In this document: positions 26,090-36,278 of the stretch, piece after piece | Position numbering within the stretch: position 1 is the first letter of the stretch | Layout of the letters: every line of letters starts with the position of its first letter | Source: Craurococcus roseus | GTDB lineage: Bacteria > Pseudomonadota > Alphaproteobacteria > Acetobacterales > Acetobacteraceae | Assembly (NCBI RefSeq): GCF_039523795.1 | Contig: NZ_BAAAFZ010000022.1 | Coordinates: 1-47,250, forward strand | Direction of reading: 5' to 3' | Length of the DNA: 47,250 bases | Position numbers and translations under genes: made by a program | The notes under the pieces: model-generated | The model's database searches: none | What the model saw: only the letters and a program-made list of their open reading frames with translations | Told to the model about the DNA's origin: nothing

Positions 26090-27161
26090 AGCGCGGCTGA
26101 CCATAGACCTCGCCGCGATCGCGGCGAACTGGCGCCTGCTGCGCGACCTGCACCCGAAGGGCGCGGTCGCCGGGGTGGTGAAGGCGGACGCCTACGGCCT
26201 GGGCGCCGCGCGCGTCGGCCCGGCGTTGCGGGACGCGGGTTGCCGCCATTTCTTCGTCGCGCATCTGGCGGAGGGCGTGGCGCTCCGCGAGGCGATCGGG
26301 CCGGGGCCGGTGATCGCCGTGCTGAACGGCTTCGTTCCCGATGCCGACGGGGATGCCGGACTGCTGCCGGTGCTGAACGGCCTGCCAGACGTGGAGGCGC
26401 ACGCCGCCGCGGCGAGGAAGCGGGGCAGGGCGGCCCCGGCCATCCTGCACCTCGACACCGGCATGAGCCGCCTCGGCCTCGACGCGCGGGAGCAGGAGGC
26501 CGTCGCGGCGGACCCGTCGCGCCTCGACGGCCTCGACCTGCGCTGGCTGATGACGCACCTCGCCTGCGCCGACGAGCCGGAACACCCGCTGAACGCGGCG
26601 CAGGCCGCGCGCTTCGCCGCGATCTGCGCCCGCCTGCCCCCGGGCATCCCGCGCAGCGTCGCCAATTCCTCGGGCATGTTCCTCGGCCCGGCCTTCGCCT
26701 CCGACCTCGCCCGACCGGGCTGCGCGCTTCACGGGATCAACCCCACGCCAGGGCGGCCGAACCCGGTGCGGCAGGCGGTGCGGCTGGACGCGCCCGTCCT
26801 CCAGGTGCGGGAGATCGCACAGGGCGACACGGTGGGCTATGGCGCAACCTGGGCGGCAACGCGGCCGACGCGGGTGGCCACGGTTGCCGCCGGGTACGCC
26901 GATGGCTACCTTCGCGCCCTTTCGGGCCGGGCTTTCGGCGTGTTCGCCGGACGGTCCGTGCCGTTGATCGGCCGGGTATCCATGGACCTCATCGCCTTCG
27001 ACGCGACCGACGCGCCGGGCCTCGCGCCCGGCGGCGCCATCACCTTGATCGGGCCGGACGGGTTGACGCCGGACGACCTGGCGGCGCGCGCCGGGACCAT
27101 CGGCTACGAAATCCTGACGTCCCTCGGCAACCGATACCGCCGCGAATACGTCTCGGCTTGA
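26085..27161 (+). CDS. alr: Alanine racemase (apparent ATT start)
   Basis: A PLP enzyme that makes D-alanine for peptidoglycan, 358 residues if read from ATT 26085. The PLP lysine is in VVKADAYGLG. The catalytic Tyr region is in VGYGATWAATRP followed by VAAGYADGYLRALSG, and the C-terminal motif is IGRVSMDLIAFD. The frame has no ATG, GTG or TTG between the upstream stop (25974-25976) and GTG 26172. Starting there would delete the first strand and helix (LTIDLAAIAANWRLLRD) that all Alr proteins need. ATT 26085 (or CTG 26097) is therefore the best start, overlapping the dnaB stop by 5 nt. The stop overlaps the mlaE ATG. Confidence 0.9.
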   Translation: MEARLTIDLAAIAANWRLLRDLHPKGAVAGVVKADAYGLGAARVGPALRDAGCRHFFVAHLAEGVALREAIGPGPVIAVLNGFVPDADGDAGLLPVLNGLPDVEAHAAAARKRGRAAPAILHLDTGMSRLGLDAREQEAVAADPSRLDGLDLRWLMTHLACADEPEHPLNAAQAARFAAICARLPPGIPRSVANSSGMFLGPAFASDLARPGCALHGINPTPGRPNPVRQAVRLDAPVLQVREIAQGDTVGYGATWAATRPTRVATVAAGYADGYLRALSGRAFGVFAGRSVPLIGRVSMDLIAFDATDAPGLAPGGAITLIGPDGLTPDDLAARAGTIGYEILTSLGNRYRREYVSA

Positions 27162-27949
27162 TGGCTTCGATCGTATTGGACCCCCTGGCGGCGCTGGGTC
27201 GCGCCGCGATCGGCGCTTGCCGCGCGACCGGCGAGGTGGGGCTCTTCGCACTGGAAGCGGCGTCGCACCTGTTCCGCCCGCCCTTCTACTGGCGGCTGTT
27301 CTGGCGCGCCTTCGTCGAGATCGCGTGGTTCTCCCTGCCGGTGGTGGCGCTGACGGCGGTGTTCACCGGCATGGTGCTGGCGCTGCAATCCTACACCGGC
27401 TTCGCCCGCTTCAACGCCCAGTCCGCCATCGCCAGCGTCGTCGTCATCAGCCTGACGCGCGAGTTGGGGCCGGTGCTGGCGGCGCTGATGGTGGCGGGGC
27501 GCATCGGCGCCGCCTTCGCTGCCGAGATCGGCACCATGCGCGTCACCGACCAGATCGACGCGCTGACCACCCTGTCCACCGACCCGATGAAGTACCTCGT
27601 CACGCCCCGCATCCTGGCGGCGACGCTGGCCCTGCCGCTGCTGGTGCTGGTGGCGGACATCCTGGGCGTCATGGGCGGCTGGCTGATCGGCACCTACAAG
27701 CTCGGCTTCGTCCCGGCCGCCTACCTGAAGTCCACCTTCGACTACCTCGAAACCATGGACGTGGTCTCCGGCCTGGCGAAGGCGGGCGTGTTCGGCTTCG
27801 TCATCGGGACGATGGGGACGTGGTGCGGCTACACCAGCCGCGGCGGCGCGCAGGGCGTGGGCGGGGCGACGACGCTCGCGGTGGTGGCCTCGTCCATCCT
27901 CATCCTCGCGCTCGACTACGCGCTGACCGAGGTGTTCTTCGCGCGATGA
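27161..27949 (+). CDS. MlaE-type ABC transporter permease
   Basis: A 262-residue inner-membrane permease of the MlaE family, which moves phospholipids between the inner membrane and periplasmic carriers. It has about five hydrophobic segments and the conserved stretch TRELGPVLAALMVAGRIGAA followed by EIGTMRVTDQIDAL, which is diagnostic. The C-terminus has the GYTSRGGAQGVG motif. ATG 27161 overlaps the alr stop (TGATG), and the stop overlaps the next gene by 4 nt, so alr, mlaE and mlaF are translationally coupled. The usual substrate-binding partner MlaD is not encoded here. Confidence 0.9.
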   Translation: MASIVLDPLAALGRAAIGACRATGEVGLFALEAASHLFRPPFYWRLFWRAFVEIAWFSLPVVALTAVFTGMVLALQSYTGFARFNAQSAIASVVVISLTRELGPVLAALMVAGRIGAAFAAEIGTMRVTDQIDALTTLSTDPMKYLVTPRILAATLALPLLVLVADILGVMGGWLIGTYKLGFVPAAYLKSTFDYLETMDVVSGLAKAGVFGFVIGTMGTWCGYTSRGGAQGVGGATTLAVVASSILILALDYALTEVFFAR

Positions 27950-28728
27950 GGGACGGCACGGCGCTCCCCAAGATCCGTCTGCGCGGGCTGCGCAAGGCCT
28001 TCGGCGCGAAGCAGGTGCTCGACGGCGTGGACCTCGACGTCGCGGCCCAGCACGGGACGGTGATCCTGGGCGGCTCCGGCTCCGGCAAGTCGGTGACGAT
28101 CAAGTGCATCCTCGGCCTGATCGAGCCGGACGCGGGCGTGATCGAGATCGACGGGCGCGACGTGCTGCGGATGCCGCGCGGCGAGCGCCGCGAGGTGCTG
28201 GACCGCATCGGCATGCTGTTCCAGAACGGCGCCCTGTTCGACAGCCTGCCGGTCTGGGAGAACGTCTGCTTCAAGCTGCTGGCGCAGAAGCGGATCACCC
28301 GCGCGGCGGCGCGCGACCGGGCGGCGGAGGTGCTGGGGCAGGTGGGCCTCGCCGCCTCCGTGGGCGACCTCTACCCGGCGGAGCTTTCGGGCGGCATGCA
28401 GAAGCGCGTGGCGCTCGCCCGCGCGGTGGCGGCGCGGCCCGACATCGTGTTCTTCGACGAGCCGACCACTGGCCTAGACCCCATCATGGGCTCGGTGATC
28501 GACGGGCTGATCGTGGACGTGGTGAAGCGCCTGGGCGCGACGGCGCTCTCCATCACCCACGACATGGCCAGCGCCCGGCGCATCGCCGACACGGCGGCGA
28601 TGATCCACCACGGCCGCATCGTCTGGACCGGCCCGGCGGCCATGCTGGGCGAGACCGGCAACGCTATGGTGGACCAGTTCGCCAGGGGCGAGCGCGAGGG
28701 GCCGATACAGATGGAGTTGCGGCGGTAA
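27946..28728 (+). CDS. MlaF-type ABC transporter ATP-binding protein
   Basis: A 260-residue ATPase that pairs with the MlaE-type permease. Walker A is GGSGSGKS (residues 42-49), the signature is ELSGGMQKRVALARA, Walker B is IVFFDEPTTGLDP, and the switch His is in SITHDMASA. The phrase FQNGALFDSLPVWENV is typical of MlaF. It starts at ATG 27946 inside an ATGA overlap with mlaE. Just after its stop the base composition changes sharply and the next gene is AT-rich, so the original downstream neighbours may have been displaced. Confidence 0.92.
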   Translation: MRDGTALPKIRLRGLRKAFGAKQVLDGVDLDVAAQHGTVILGGSGSGKSVTIKCILGLIEPDAGVIEIDGRDVLRMPRGERREVLDRIGMLFQNGALFDSLPVWENVCFKLLAQKRITRAAARDRAAEVLGQVGLAASVGDLYPAELSGGMQKRVALARAVAARPDIVFFDEPTTGLDPIMGSVIDGLIVDVVKRLGATALSITHDMASARRIADTAAMIHHGRIVWTGPAAMLGETGNAMVDQFARGEREGPIQMELRR

Positions 28729-28745
28729 GGAAGTGGCTCCCACAC

Positions 28746-29243
28746 ATGCCATCGAAATCGAGTCCTATGCCGCGAATCAGCAGTGGAGGCTGGACGCCTC
28801 ACGCCAAAAAAATGCGTGCGCGCTTGATGTACCAAAGAGGTCAGAGCTTCCTACTTGCAGCAGCGTTCTTGAAAGAAAAGGATGGTAGAGATCGGTATGC
28901 AGTACTTTATTTGCTTTGCCAAGGACTTGAAGTCATACTCAAATCCTTGTTGTTGATGAAAGATTACGAAAAACACAAACCAGAACTAAAGAAGACGTTT
29001 GGTCATAATGTCTCAAAACTTGCAGAGCAAGTATTGCGTGAGTTCAGCTTAAATGACCTCAAACCATCTTTGAGGGAAGAGCTGAGTGTCCTTAACTCCC
29101 TCTATCACAGCCCTATAAACACTTTACGCTATGCGTCCTTCATAGACATCCTGGTCGATCCAGTGAGCATTTCGACAAACTTGGTAGAAAGGCGATTGAT
29201 GGCGCTACAACGTTTAGTCAAACGGAAGCTCGCGCCAATGTAG
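28746..29243 (+). CDS. AT-rich hypothetical protein, HEPN-like
   Basis: A 165-residue, mostly helical protein. Its DNA is much more AT-rich than the surroundings (around 45% GC by eye, versus about 70%), with many AAA, TTT and CTT codons rare elsewhere in the window. The stretch from RGQSFLLAAAFL through YAVLYLLCQGLEVILKSLLL to FGHNVSKLAEQVLREF has the two-helix and GHxxxxL layout of HEPN domains, which are often RNases in defence or toxin-antitoxin pairs. This is pattern resemblance, not proof. The start ATG 28746 has TAAGGAAG upstream; later in-frame ATGs exist. No obvious partner (such as a nucleotidyltransferase) is adjacent. Recent transfer is likely. Confidence 0.6.
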   Translation: MPSKSSPMPRISSGGWTPHAKKMRARLMYQRGQSFLLAAAFLKEKDGRDRYAVLYLLCQGLEVILKSLLLMKDYEKHKPELKKTFGHNVSKLAEQVLREFSLNDLKPSLREELSVLNSLYHSPINTLRYASFIDILVDPVSISTNLVERRLMALQRLVKRKLAPM

Positions 29244-29386
29244 GTGCTGTATACAGGTTTTGTCTGTGGCCTACTCCAGCGCGTCGACCGGAGCGATCCA
29301 AGCAAGATAATATACGATTCGGGCCTGCTTCTCGAACTCGTGCGCTTAACCGTGGCAAAGTTGGCGCGGCGCCCGAGGCAAGCGTC

Positions 29387-29403
29387 TTAGGCGCGAGGCC
29401 TAA
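29387..29403. repeat. Perfect short inverted repeat upstream of the dioxygenase gene
   Basis: TTAGGC-GCGAG-GCCTAA forms a 6-bp stem with a 5-nt loop, 77 nt before the dioxygenase start. It sits near the right edge of the AT-rich insert. It may be an operator or a weak terminator; no T-run follows. Confidence 0.3.
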
Positions 29404-29479
29404 CCGCCGCCTTGACCCTTCCCGCTTGGCAGGCGCTACCTTCCCCCACGACGCCGCCACGAGCGCCGAGGAGGGAACA

Positions 29480-30367
29480 ATGCCGCTGCGACTCACCCCG
29501 CTCCACCCGCTCTTCGCCGCCGAGGTCGGCGGCCTGGACCTGCGCCGGACGCCCGGCCCGGAGGTCTGCGCCGAGATCGACCGCGCCATGGACCGCTACG
29601 CGGTGCTGGTGTTCCGCGGCCAGGAACTGGACGACGACCAGCAAATGGCCTTCGGCGAGGCGCTCGGCCCGCTGGAGACGACGCGCGGCACGGTGGACGC
29701 GCACAAGCACCGCCTTAAGCACGGGGCGATGAACGACATCTCCAACCTCGACGTGGACGGCAAGCTGCTCGCCGCCGACGACCGGCGCCGGATGTTCAAC
29801 CTGGGCAACCAGCTCTGGCACAGCGACAGCAGCTTCAAGGCGACGCCGGCCAAGTACTCGATGCTGCACGCCCGCGTGGTGCCGCCCGACGGGGGCGACA
29901 CCGAGTTCGCCGACATGCGCGCCGCCTGGGACGCGCTGCCGGAAAAGACGAAGGCGAAGGTGCGCGACCTCGTCACCGAGCACAGCCTGATCTTCTCCCG
30001 CGGCCAGCTCGGCTTCGCCGACTACACCGAGGAGGAGAAGAAGGCCTTCGCGCCGGTGCCGCAGCGCTTGGTGCGCTGGCACCCGGGGTCGCAGCGGCAC
30101 TCGCTCTACCTGTCGTCGCACATCGGCCGCATCCAGGGCTGGCAGGTGCCGGAGGCGATGGCGCTGATCCGTTGGCTGGTGGAGTTCGCCACCCAGCGCC
30201 AGTTCGTCTACGCGCACACGTGGCGGCAGTGGGACCTGGTGATGTGGGACAACCGCGCCACCATGCACCGCGCCCGGCCCTACGAGGATGCCACCTACCC
30301 GCGCGACCTGCGGCGTGTGACGCTGGCGGACGTGGCGCCGACGCTTGAACAGCGGATGGCGGCCTGA
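29480..30367 (+). CDS. TauD/TfdA-family 2-oxoglutarate-dependent dioxygenase
   Basis: A 295-residue Fe(II)/2-oxoglutarate oxygenase. The iron triad is visible: HxD in QLWHSDSSF and the distal His in NRATMHRARPY; the co-substrate Arg is in the following PRDLRRVTL. Overall length and motifs such as AKYSMLHARVVPPDGGDTEF resemble TfdA-type enzymes more than TauD. TfdA oxidises phenoxyacetates, and most relatives have unknown natural substrates, so the substrate is left open. The start ATG 29480 has GAGGAGGG. A GNAT gene follows on the same strand. Confidence 0.87.
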   Translation: MPLRLTPLHPLFAAEVGGLDLRRTPGPEVCAEIDRAMDRYAVLVFRGQELDDDQQMAFGEALGPLETTRGTVDAHKHRLKHGAMNDISNLDVDGKLLAADDRRRMFNLGNQLWHSDSSFKATPAKYSMLHARVVPPDGGDTEFADMRAAWDALPEKTKAKVRDLVTEHSLIFSRGQLGFADYTEEEKKAFAPVPQRLVRWHPGSQRHSLYLSSHIGRIQGWQVPEAMALIRWLVEFATQRQFVYAHTWRQWDLVMWDNRATMHRARPYEDATYPRDLRRVTLADVAPTLEQRMAA

Positions 30368-30438
30368 GCGGCGACGCGCCGCCGCCCTTCCTCGCCGGCC
30401 ACGCCGCCTGGGCGGGCCTCGCGCGCCCGCCCGCCGGC

Positions 30439-30837
30439 GTGGTTCTGGCGCGGGAGGAAGGGCGGCTCGAGGCGGCGGAGTACGCGGCGCTGGTCCGTTC
30501 CTCCGGCCTCGACCGGCCGGTGGACGACCTGCCTCGCATGGCGGCGATGCTGGCCGGGGCGGACCTGGTGGTCACGGCGCGCGACGACGCGGGGCAACTG
30601 CTTGGCGCGGCGCGCAGCGTCACCGATTTCGCGTGGTGCTGCTACCTGTCAGACCTCGTCGTGACGAAGGAACGGCAGCGCGGCGGGCTCGGCCGGTTGC
30701 TGCTCGCGGAAACCAAGCGCGCCGTGGGCCCCGGCTGCATGGTGCTGCTGCTCTCCACGCCTTCGGCCATGGGCTACTACCCCCGGCTCGGGATGGAGCG
30801 CGTGCCAAACGGCTTCCTGATCCGCCGCGACGGTTGA
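30439..30837 (+). CDS. GNAT-family N-acetyltransferase
   Basis: A 132-residue acetyl-CoA-dependent acetyltransferase. The CoA-binding motif A is in LSDLVVTKERQRGGLGRLLL, and the C-terminal GYYPRLGMERVPN is the usual last strand and loop. GTG 30439 is the first standard start; the frame is open back to the upstream stop without ATG, GTG or TTG, and the extra 20 residues look weakly conserved, so the true start might use another codon. There is no strong ribosome site. The substrate is unknown. It is convergent with the HWE kinase gene, 12 nt away. Confidence 0.8.
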   Translation: MVLAREEGRLEAAEYAALVRSSGLDRPVDDLPRMAAMLAGADLVVTARDDAGQLLGAARSVTDFAWCCYLSDLVVTKERQRGGLGRLLLAETKRAVGPGCMVLLLSTPSAMGYYPRLGMERVPNGFLIRRDG

Positions 30838-30849
30838 GTTCCACGCGGC

Positions 30850-32571
30850 TCAAGCCGGGGCGGCGTGCCTGGCCGGCAGGTTGAGCGTCGCGGTGAGACC
30901 TTCCTCTCGCCAGTCGCGCGCCAGCGTCGCGCCGAGTTGGCGCCCGGCCAAGGTGTCCAGCAAGCGGGTGCCGAAGCCGGCCCGGGCCGGCCGCGCGACC
31001 GCCGGGCCGCCCCGCTCCCGCCACGTCAGGCGCAGCGCGCCATCCCCGTCGTCGAGCCCCCATTCCAACTCCACCCGGCCCCTGGGCGCCGACAGGGCGC
31101 CGTGCTTGGCGGCGTTGGTGGCGAGTTCGTGCAGCAGCATGCCGACGGGCTGCGCCGCGTCCGCGGCGAGCCGGACCGGGGGACCGCCCGCCCGCACACG
31201 GTCCGCGTAGGGCGCGAGTTCCGTCCCGACCAGCGCGGCCAGGTCCACGCCGCGCCAGCTCTCGGCCGCCAGCAGGGAGTGGGCGCGGGACATGGCGGCG
31301 ATGCGGCCTTCCACCGCCGACGCGAATTCCGCCGCGTCCCGGCGCGGCGTGAGCCGCACCAGCGAGAGGGCGACGGCGAGCGCGTTCCTCGCACGGTGGT
31401 CCACCTCCCGCAGCAGCAGCATCCGGCCTTCGGTGGCCTGCCGCCGTTCCGCGGCCGCCCGGGCCAGGGCGCCCAAGAGCCGATCGGCTTCTCGCAGGCC
31501 GGTGGAAGCCGGCGTCGGCGCCGCGTCGCCGCCCGCCGCCGCCACCCGCCCGAAGGCGCGGATCACCGTCCGGGCCAGCGCGAGCGCCAAGCCGAGCCCG
31601 ACCGCCACCGCCAGCGCGCTACCGAGCAACGCCCGCCGCAGCTCCGCGCGCAGCGGCGCCTCGAAGCTCGCCTCCGGCATGGTGAGCACGGCGTGGTAGC
31701 CGCTCAGGGGCGCGCGGGCGAAGGCGATCACCGCGGGCGTGCCTTCCCGCGTCGGAAGCCCGCGGATGAGGCCCTCCGGGGCGGCGTGGAGCCGGGCCAC
31801 CACCTCCGGCCGGCCGGGCAGGCCGGCGGTTTCCGCGTCGTTGACCGTGCGCGCCACGATGCGGCCGGTCCGGTCGGCGAGGATGCCCACCTCGCCTTCG
31901 GCCGCGGACGGATTCGCCTGGAGCAGCATCGCCGCCAGGCGCTCGCGGGAGAAGGAAAGGCCGAGGCCGTGTCCGGGCGGCCCGGCCGGGGACGGCACGG
32001 GCACGCCGACGCCGATGGCGGCCCGCCCGGTGACGGTCCCGGCGAAGAGGTTGCTCACCTCCGCCTTGCCCGATGCGACCACCCGCCGCGCGTCCTCCGG
32101 CGCAGGCACGCCGACGCGCCGCTCGCCCGGTGCCCAGGCCGTGGTGAGCACGACCCGCCCGGCCCTGTTGACCAGCGTGACGGGGGCGCCCCCGTTCCGG
32201 GCGGAGACGGTGCGCATCTCGCCTTCGAAGGTTTCGAGGTCGCCGCCGGCGAGCGCGGCGGAGGCGCCGAGGCCGTCCAGCGTCGCCTGCGCCACGCGGA
32301 ACTCCGCGTCGAGCCGGTGCGCCAGTCCGCGGACCCGTTCGAGCAGTTCGGCCTCGGCCCGCGCGCGCGCCCGGGCTTGGCCGGACGACACGGCGGCGAC
32401 GTTGAGCGTGATCAGCGGGAGCGCCACGGCCGCCACCAGCAGGATCAGGATCTCGCGGAGGCTGCGGGACGCGCGGCACGGGGCCGGCTGGCCCTGGGCG
32501 GGGCGCGGAGCGGCGGCGACGCTCTCGACATCGGCGGACACGGGAAGCGTCGCTTTTTCCTGAAAACCCAA
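30850..32571 (-). CDS. HWE-family sensor histidine kinase
   Basis: A 573-residue membrane kinase without an adjacent response regulator. The first membrane segment is at about 40-62 (ILILLVAAVALPLITLNVAA), followed by a ~240-residue periplasmic Cache-like sensor with VTLVNRAGRVVLTT. The second membrane segment is LLGSALAVAVGLGLALALA. The kinase H-box is LLREVDHRARNALAVALSL. The HWE-specific residues are present (the Arg after His and the WRE triad in LRLTWRERGGP), as is the N-box HELATNAAKHGAL. HWE kinases are common in alphaproteobacteria, and some feed the general stress response. It apparently starts at TTG 32571, with no clear ribosome site, so the start is uncertain. Confidence 0.87.
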   Translation of the reverse strand: MGFQEKATLPVSADVESVAAAPRPAQGQPAPCRASRSLREILILLVAAVALPLITLNVAAVSSGQARARARAEAELLERVRGLAHRLDAEFRVAQATLDGLGASAALAGGDLETFEGEMRTVSARNGGAPVTLVNRAGRVVLTTAWAPGERRVGVPAPEDARRVVASGKAEVSNLFAGTVTGRAAIGVGVPVPSPAGPPGHGLGLSFSRERLAAMLLQANPSAAEGEVGILADRTGRIVARTVNDAETAGLPGRPEVVARLHAAPEGLIRGLPTREGTPAVIAFARAPLSGYHAVLTMPEASFEAPLRAELRRALLGSALAVAVGLGLALALARTVIRAFGRVAAAGGDAAPTPASTGLREADRLLGALARAAAERRQATEGRMLLLREVDHRARNALAVALSLVRLTPRRDAAEFASAVEGRIAAMSRAHSLLAAESWRGVDLAALVGTELAPYADRVRAGGPPVRLAADAAQPVGMLLHELATNAAKHGALSAPRGRVELEWGLDDGDGALRLTWRERGGPAVARPARAGFGTRLLDTLAGRQLGATLARDWREEGLTATLNLPARHAAPA

Positions 32572-32741
32572 CTTTCGGTAGCCGGTTTCGCTTCGAGATT
32601 CTACAGCCGCATCGTGCGCGGAACCACGGACGCGCCGGTGGGGACAGCGGGTTCCGAAACGCCTATATCGTCGATGTTCCTATTTCGTGCCGCGGTGCCC
32701 GACGCGTCCAGGGCGACGGCACGCCCGTTCCCGGAGGTCGA

Positions 32742-34175
32742 GTGAAGAACCGCACCCTCTTCGTTTGCCAAGCCTGCGGCGCCACGCACCCGAAATGGCA
32801 GGGCAAGTGCGAAGCTTGCGGCGGGTGGAACACCCTCCAGGAAGAAGCGCCCGCGCCGCGCCCGAGCGGCCCCGCGGCCAAGGCCGGCGGCGGGCGCCGG
32901 GTGGAGTTCGTCGGGTTGGAGGGCACCGCCGCCCCGCCGCCGCGCGTGCCGACCGGCATCGCCGAGTTGGACCGGGTGCTGGGCGGCGGCATCGTGCCGG
33001 CCTCGGCCGTGCTGGTGGGCGGCGATCCGGGCATCGGCAAGTCCACCATCCTGTTGCAGGCCGCGGCGCGCGTCGCGGCGGCCGGGCGGCGCGTGCTCTA
33101 CGTCAGCGGCGAGGAGGCGGTGGAGCAGGTTCGGCTGCGCGCCCGCCGCCTTGGATTGGAGGGCGCTCCCTTGGCCCTCGCTGCCGCCACCGCGCTGCGC
33201 GACATCGCCGCCAGCCTGGAGCGGGAGGCAGATGCCGCGCTGGTGGTGATCGATTCCATCCAGACCATGTGGCTGGACGCCCTGGACAGCGCGCCGGGCA
33301 CGGTGGCCCAGGTGCGGGCCTGCGCCGCCGAGCTGATCCGGCTGGCCAAGACGCGCGGCTTCGCCGTGATCCTCGTGGGGCACGTCACCAAGGAGGGCAC
33401 GCTCGCCGGCCCGCGGGTGCTGGAGCACATGGTGGACGCCACGCTCTACTTCGAAGGCGACCGCGGCCACCAGTTCCGCATCCTGCGCGCGGTGAAGAAC
33501 CGCTTCGGCGCCACCGACGAGATCGGCGTGTTCGAGATGACGGACCGCGGCTTGGTGGAGGTGGCGAACCCCTCCGCCCTGTTCCTGGCGGAGCGGCGCG
33601 GCAACGTTTCGGGCTCCGCGGTCTTCGCCGGGGTCGAGGGGACGCGGCCGGTGCTGGTGGAGGTGCAGGCGCTGCTGGCGCCCTCGGCCGGCGGCTCGCC
33701 CAGGCGTCAGGTGGTCGGCTGGGACGCCGGGCGGCTCTCGATGCTGCTGGCGGTGCTGGAGTCGCGCTGCGGCCTCACGCTCGGCGCCAACGATGTTTAC
33801 CTCAACATCGCGGGCGGCTTGCGCATCGCCGAGCCGGCGGCCGACCTCGCCGTGGCGGCGGCGCTCACCTCCGCGGCCACCGACCGGCCGACGGATGCCG
33901 AAACGGTTTATTTCGGCGAGGTCGGCCTGTCGGGCGAGGTGCGGCAGGTGGCCCAGGCCGAGGCGCGGCTTCGGGAGGCGCAGAAGCTCGGATTCGCCGC
34001 CGCCGTGCTGCCCCGGCGCCTCGCCCGCGGCGGGCGGCCCCCGGTGGCGCTGGACGGGTTGCGGCTGACCGAGACCGGGCACTTGGCCGACCTGGTCGCG
34101 TCCTTCGCGGAGAAGACCGTCCGGCGCGGCGGGGAGGGGCCGGCGAGGGCGGCCGCGGTGGCCAAGCCGGCGTGA
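32742..34175 (+). CDS. radA: DNA repair protein RadA
   Basis: A 477-residue RecA-like ATPase that promotes branch migration in recombination repair. The N-terminal zinc finger is CQACGATHPKWQGKCEAC. Walker A is GGDPGIGKST, the RadA-specific motif is KNRFG (in RAVKNRFGATDEIG), and a Lon-like C-terminal domain follows (NDVYLNIAGGLRIAEPAAD). It starts at GTG 32742 with GGAGG upstream. It begins the radA-cvpA-purF-SDR group, which in many alphaproteobacteria directly follows alr. Confidence 0.95.
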   Translation: MKNRTLFVCQACGATHPKWQGKCEACGGWNTLQEEAPAPRPSGPAAKAGGGRRVEFVGLEGTAAPPPRVPTGIAELDRVLGGGIVPASAVLVGGDPGIGKSTILLQAAARVAAAGRRVLYVSGEEAVEQVRLRARRLGLEGAPLALAAATALRDIAASLEREADAALVVIDSIQTMWLDALDSAPGTVAQVRACAAELIRLAKTRGFAVILVGHVTKEGTLAGPRVLEHMVDATLYFEGDRGHQFRILRAVKNRFGATDEIGVFEMTDRGLVEVANPSALFLAERRGNVSGSAVFAGVEGTRPVLVEVQALLAPSAGGSPRRQVVGWDAGRLSMLLAVLESRCGLTLGANDVYLNIAGGLRIAEPAADLAVAAALTSAATDRPTDAETVYFGEVGLSGEVRQVAQAEARLREAQKLGFAAAVLPRRLARGGRPPVALDGLRLTETGHLADLVASFAEKTVRRGGEGPARAAAVAKPA

Positions 34176-34209
34176 CTTTCCTGCCCCTCTCCGCTATGTC
34201 GCCCCCGCG

Positions 34210-34770
34210 ATGAACTGGGTCGATGGCGTGGTGCTGGCGGTGCTCGCCCTCTCGGCGGTCGTCGCGCTGTTCCGTGGGTTGGTGCAGGAGGTGCTGGGGA
34301 TCGGGGCCTGGGTCGGCGCCGCCTTCGCCGCGCTGGCGTTGCAGCCCGTGCTCTCCCCGTACCTGCTCCCATCGGTGGAAACGCCCTGGATCGCCGACGC
34401 CATCGCCCTCGCGGGCGTCTTCCTGGTGGTGCTGGTCGCCTTGAAGATCGCCATCGCCGCCATCGCGCGGCGGGTGCAGGACTCGGCGCTCGGCGGGACT
34501 GATCGCGCCCTCGGGATGGTGTTCGGCTTGGCCTGGGGTGCATTCTTGGTGGTGGTCGCCTATATCCTGGGCGGAATGGTCCTGTCCGAACCGGAGCGGT
34601 GGCCGGAGCCGGTGCGGCAGGCGCGGTCCTTGCCGGTGGTCGCCGAGGGAGCGCGCTGGTTGATGGAGCAACTGCCGCCCGACTACCGGGCCAAGCTGGT
34701 GGCCCCGCCGTCCTTGCCCGACCCGGGCTTCAATGATTTGGTCCGCCCGCCGGCGCGGAATCGGACGTGA
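34210..34770 (+). CDS. CvpA family membrane protein
   Basis: A 186-residue inner-membrane protein with about four hydrophobic segments, starting NWVDGVVLAVLALSAVVALF and the family motif RGLVQEVLGIGAWV. The conserved D-R-x-L-G-x-x-F-G pattern is in TDRALGMVFGLAWG. The name comes from colicin V production in E. coli; its biochemical role is unclear. The gene sits between radA and purF, the classical position, and its stop overlaps a possible GTG start of purF. Confidence 0.88.
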   Translation: MNWVDGVVLAVLALSAVVALFRGLVQEVLGIGAWVGAAFAALALQPVLSPYLLPSVETPWIADAIALAGVFLVVLVALKIAIAAIARRVQDSALGGTDRALGMVFGLAWGAFLVVVAYILGGMVLSEPERWPEPVRQARSLPVVAEGARWLMEQLPPDYRAKLVAPPSLPDPGFNDLVRPPARNRT

Positions 34771-34778
34771 GAACCTCC

Positions 34779-36274
<1,496 letters not shown>

Positions 36275-36278
<4 letters not shown>

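Noticed and set aside
27161..28728. Fusion or damage in mlaE/mlaF
   Set aside because: Both genes are full length with intact motifs; the 4-nt overlap is ordinary translational coupling.
30368..30438. Frameshift at the start of the GNAT gene
   Set aside because: The frame is simply open upstream without a standard start; the protein from GTG 30439 has all expected GNAT motifs, so no shift is needed.
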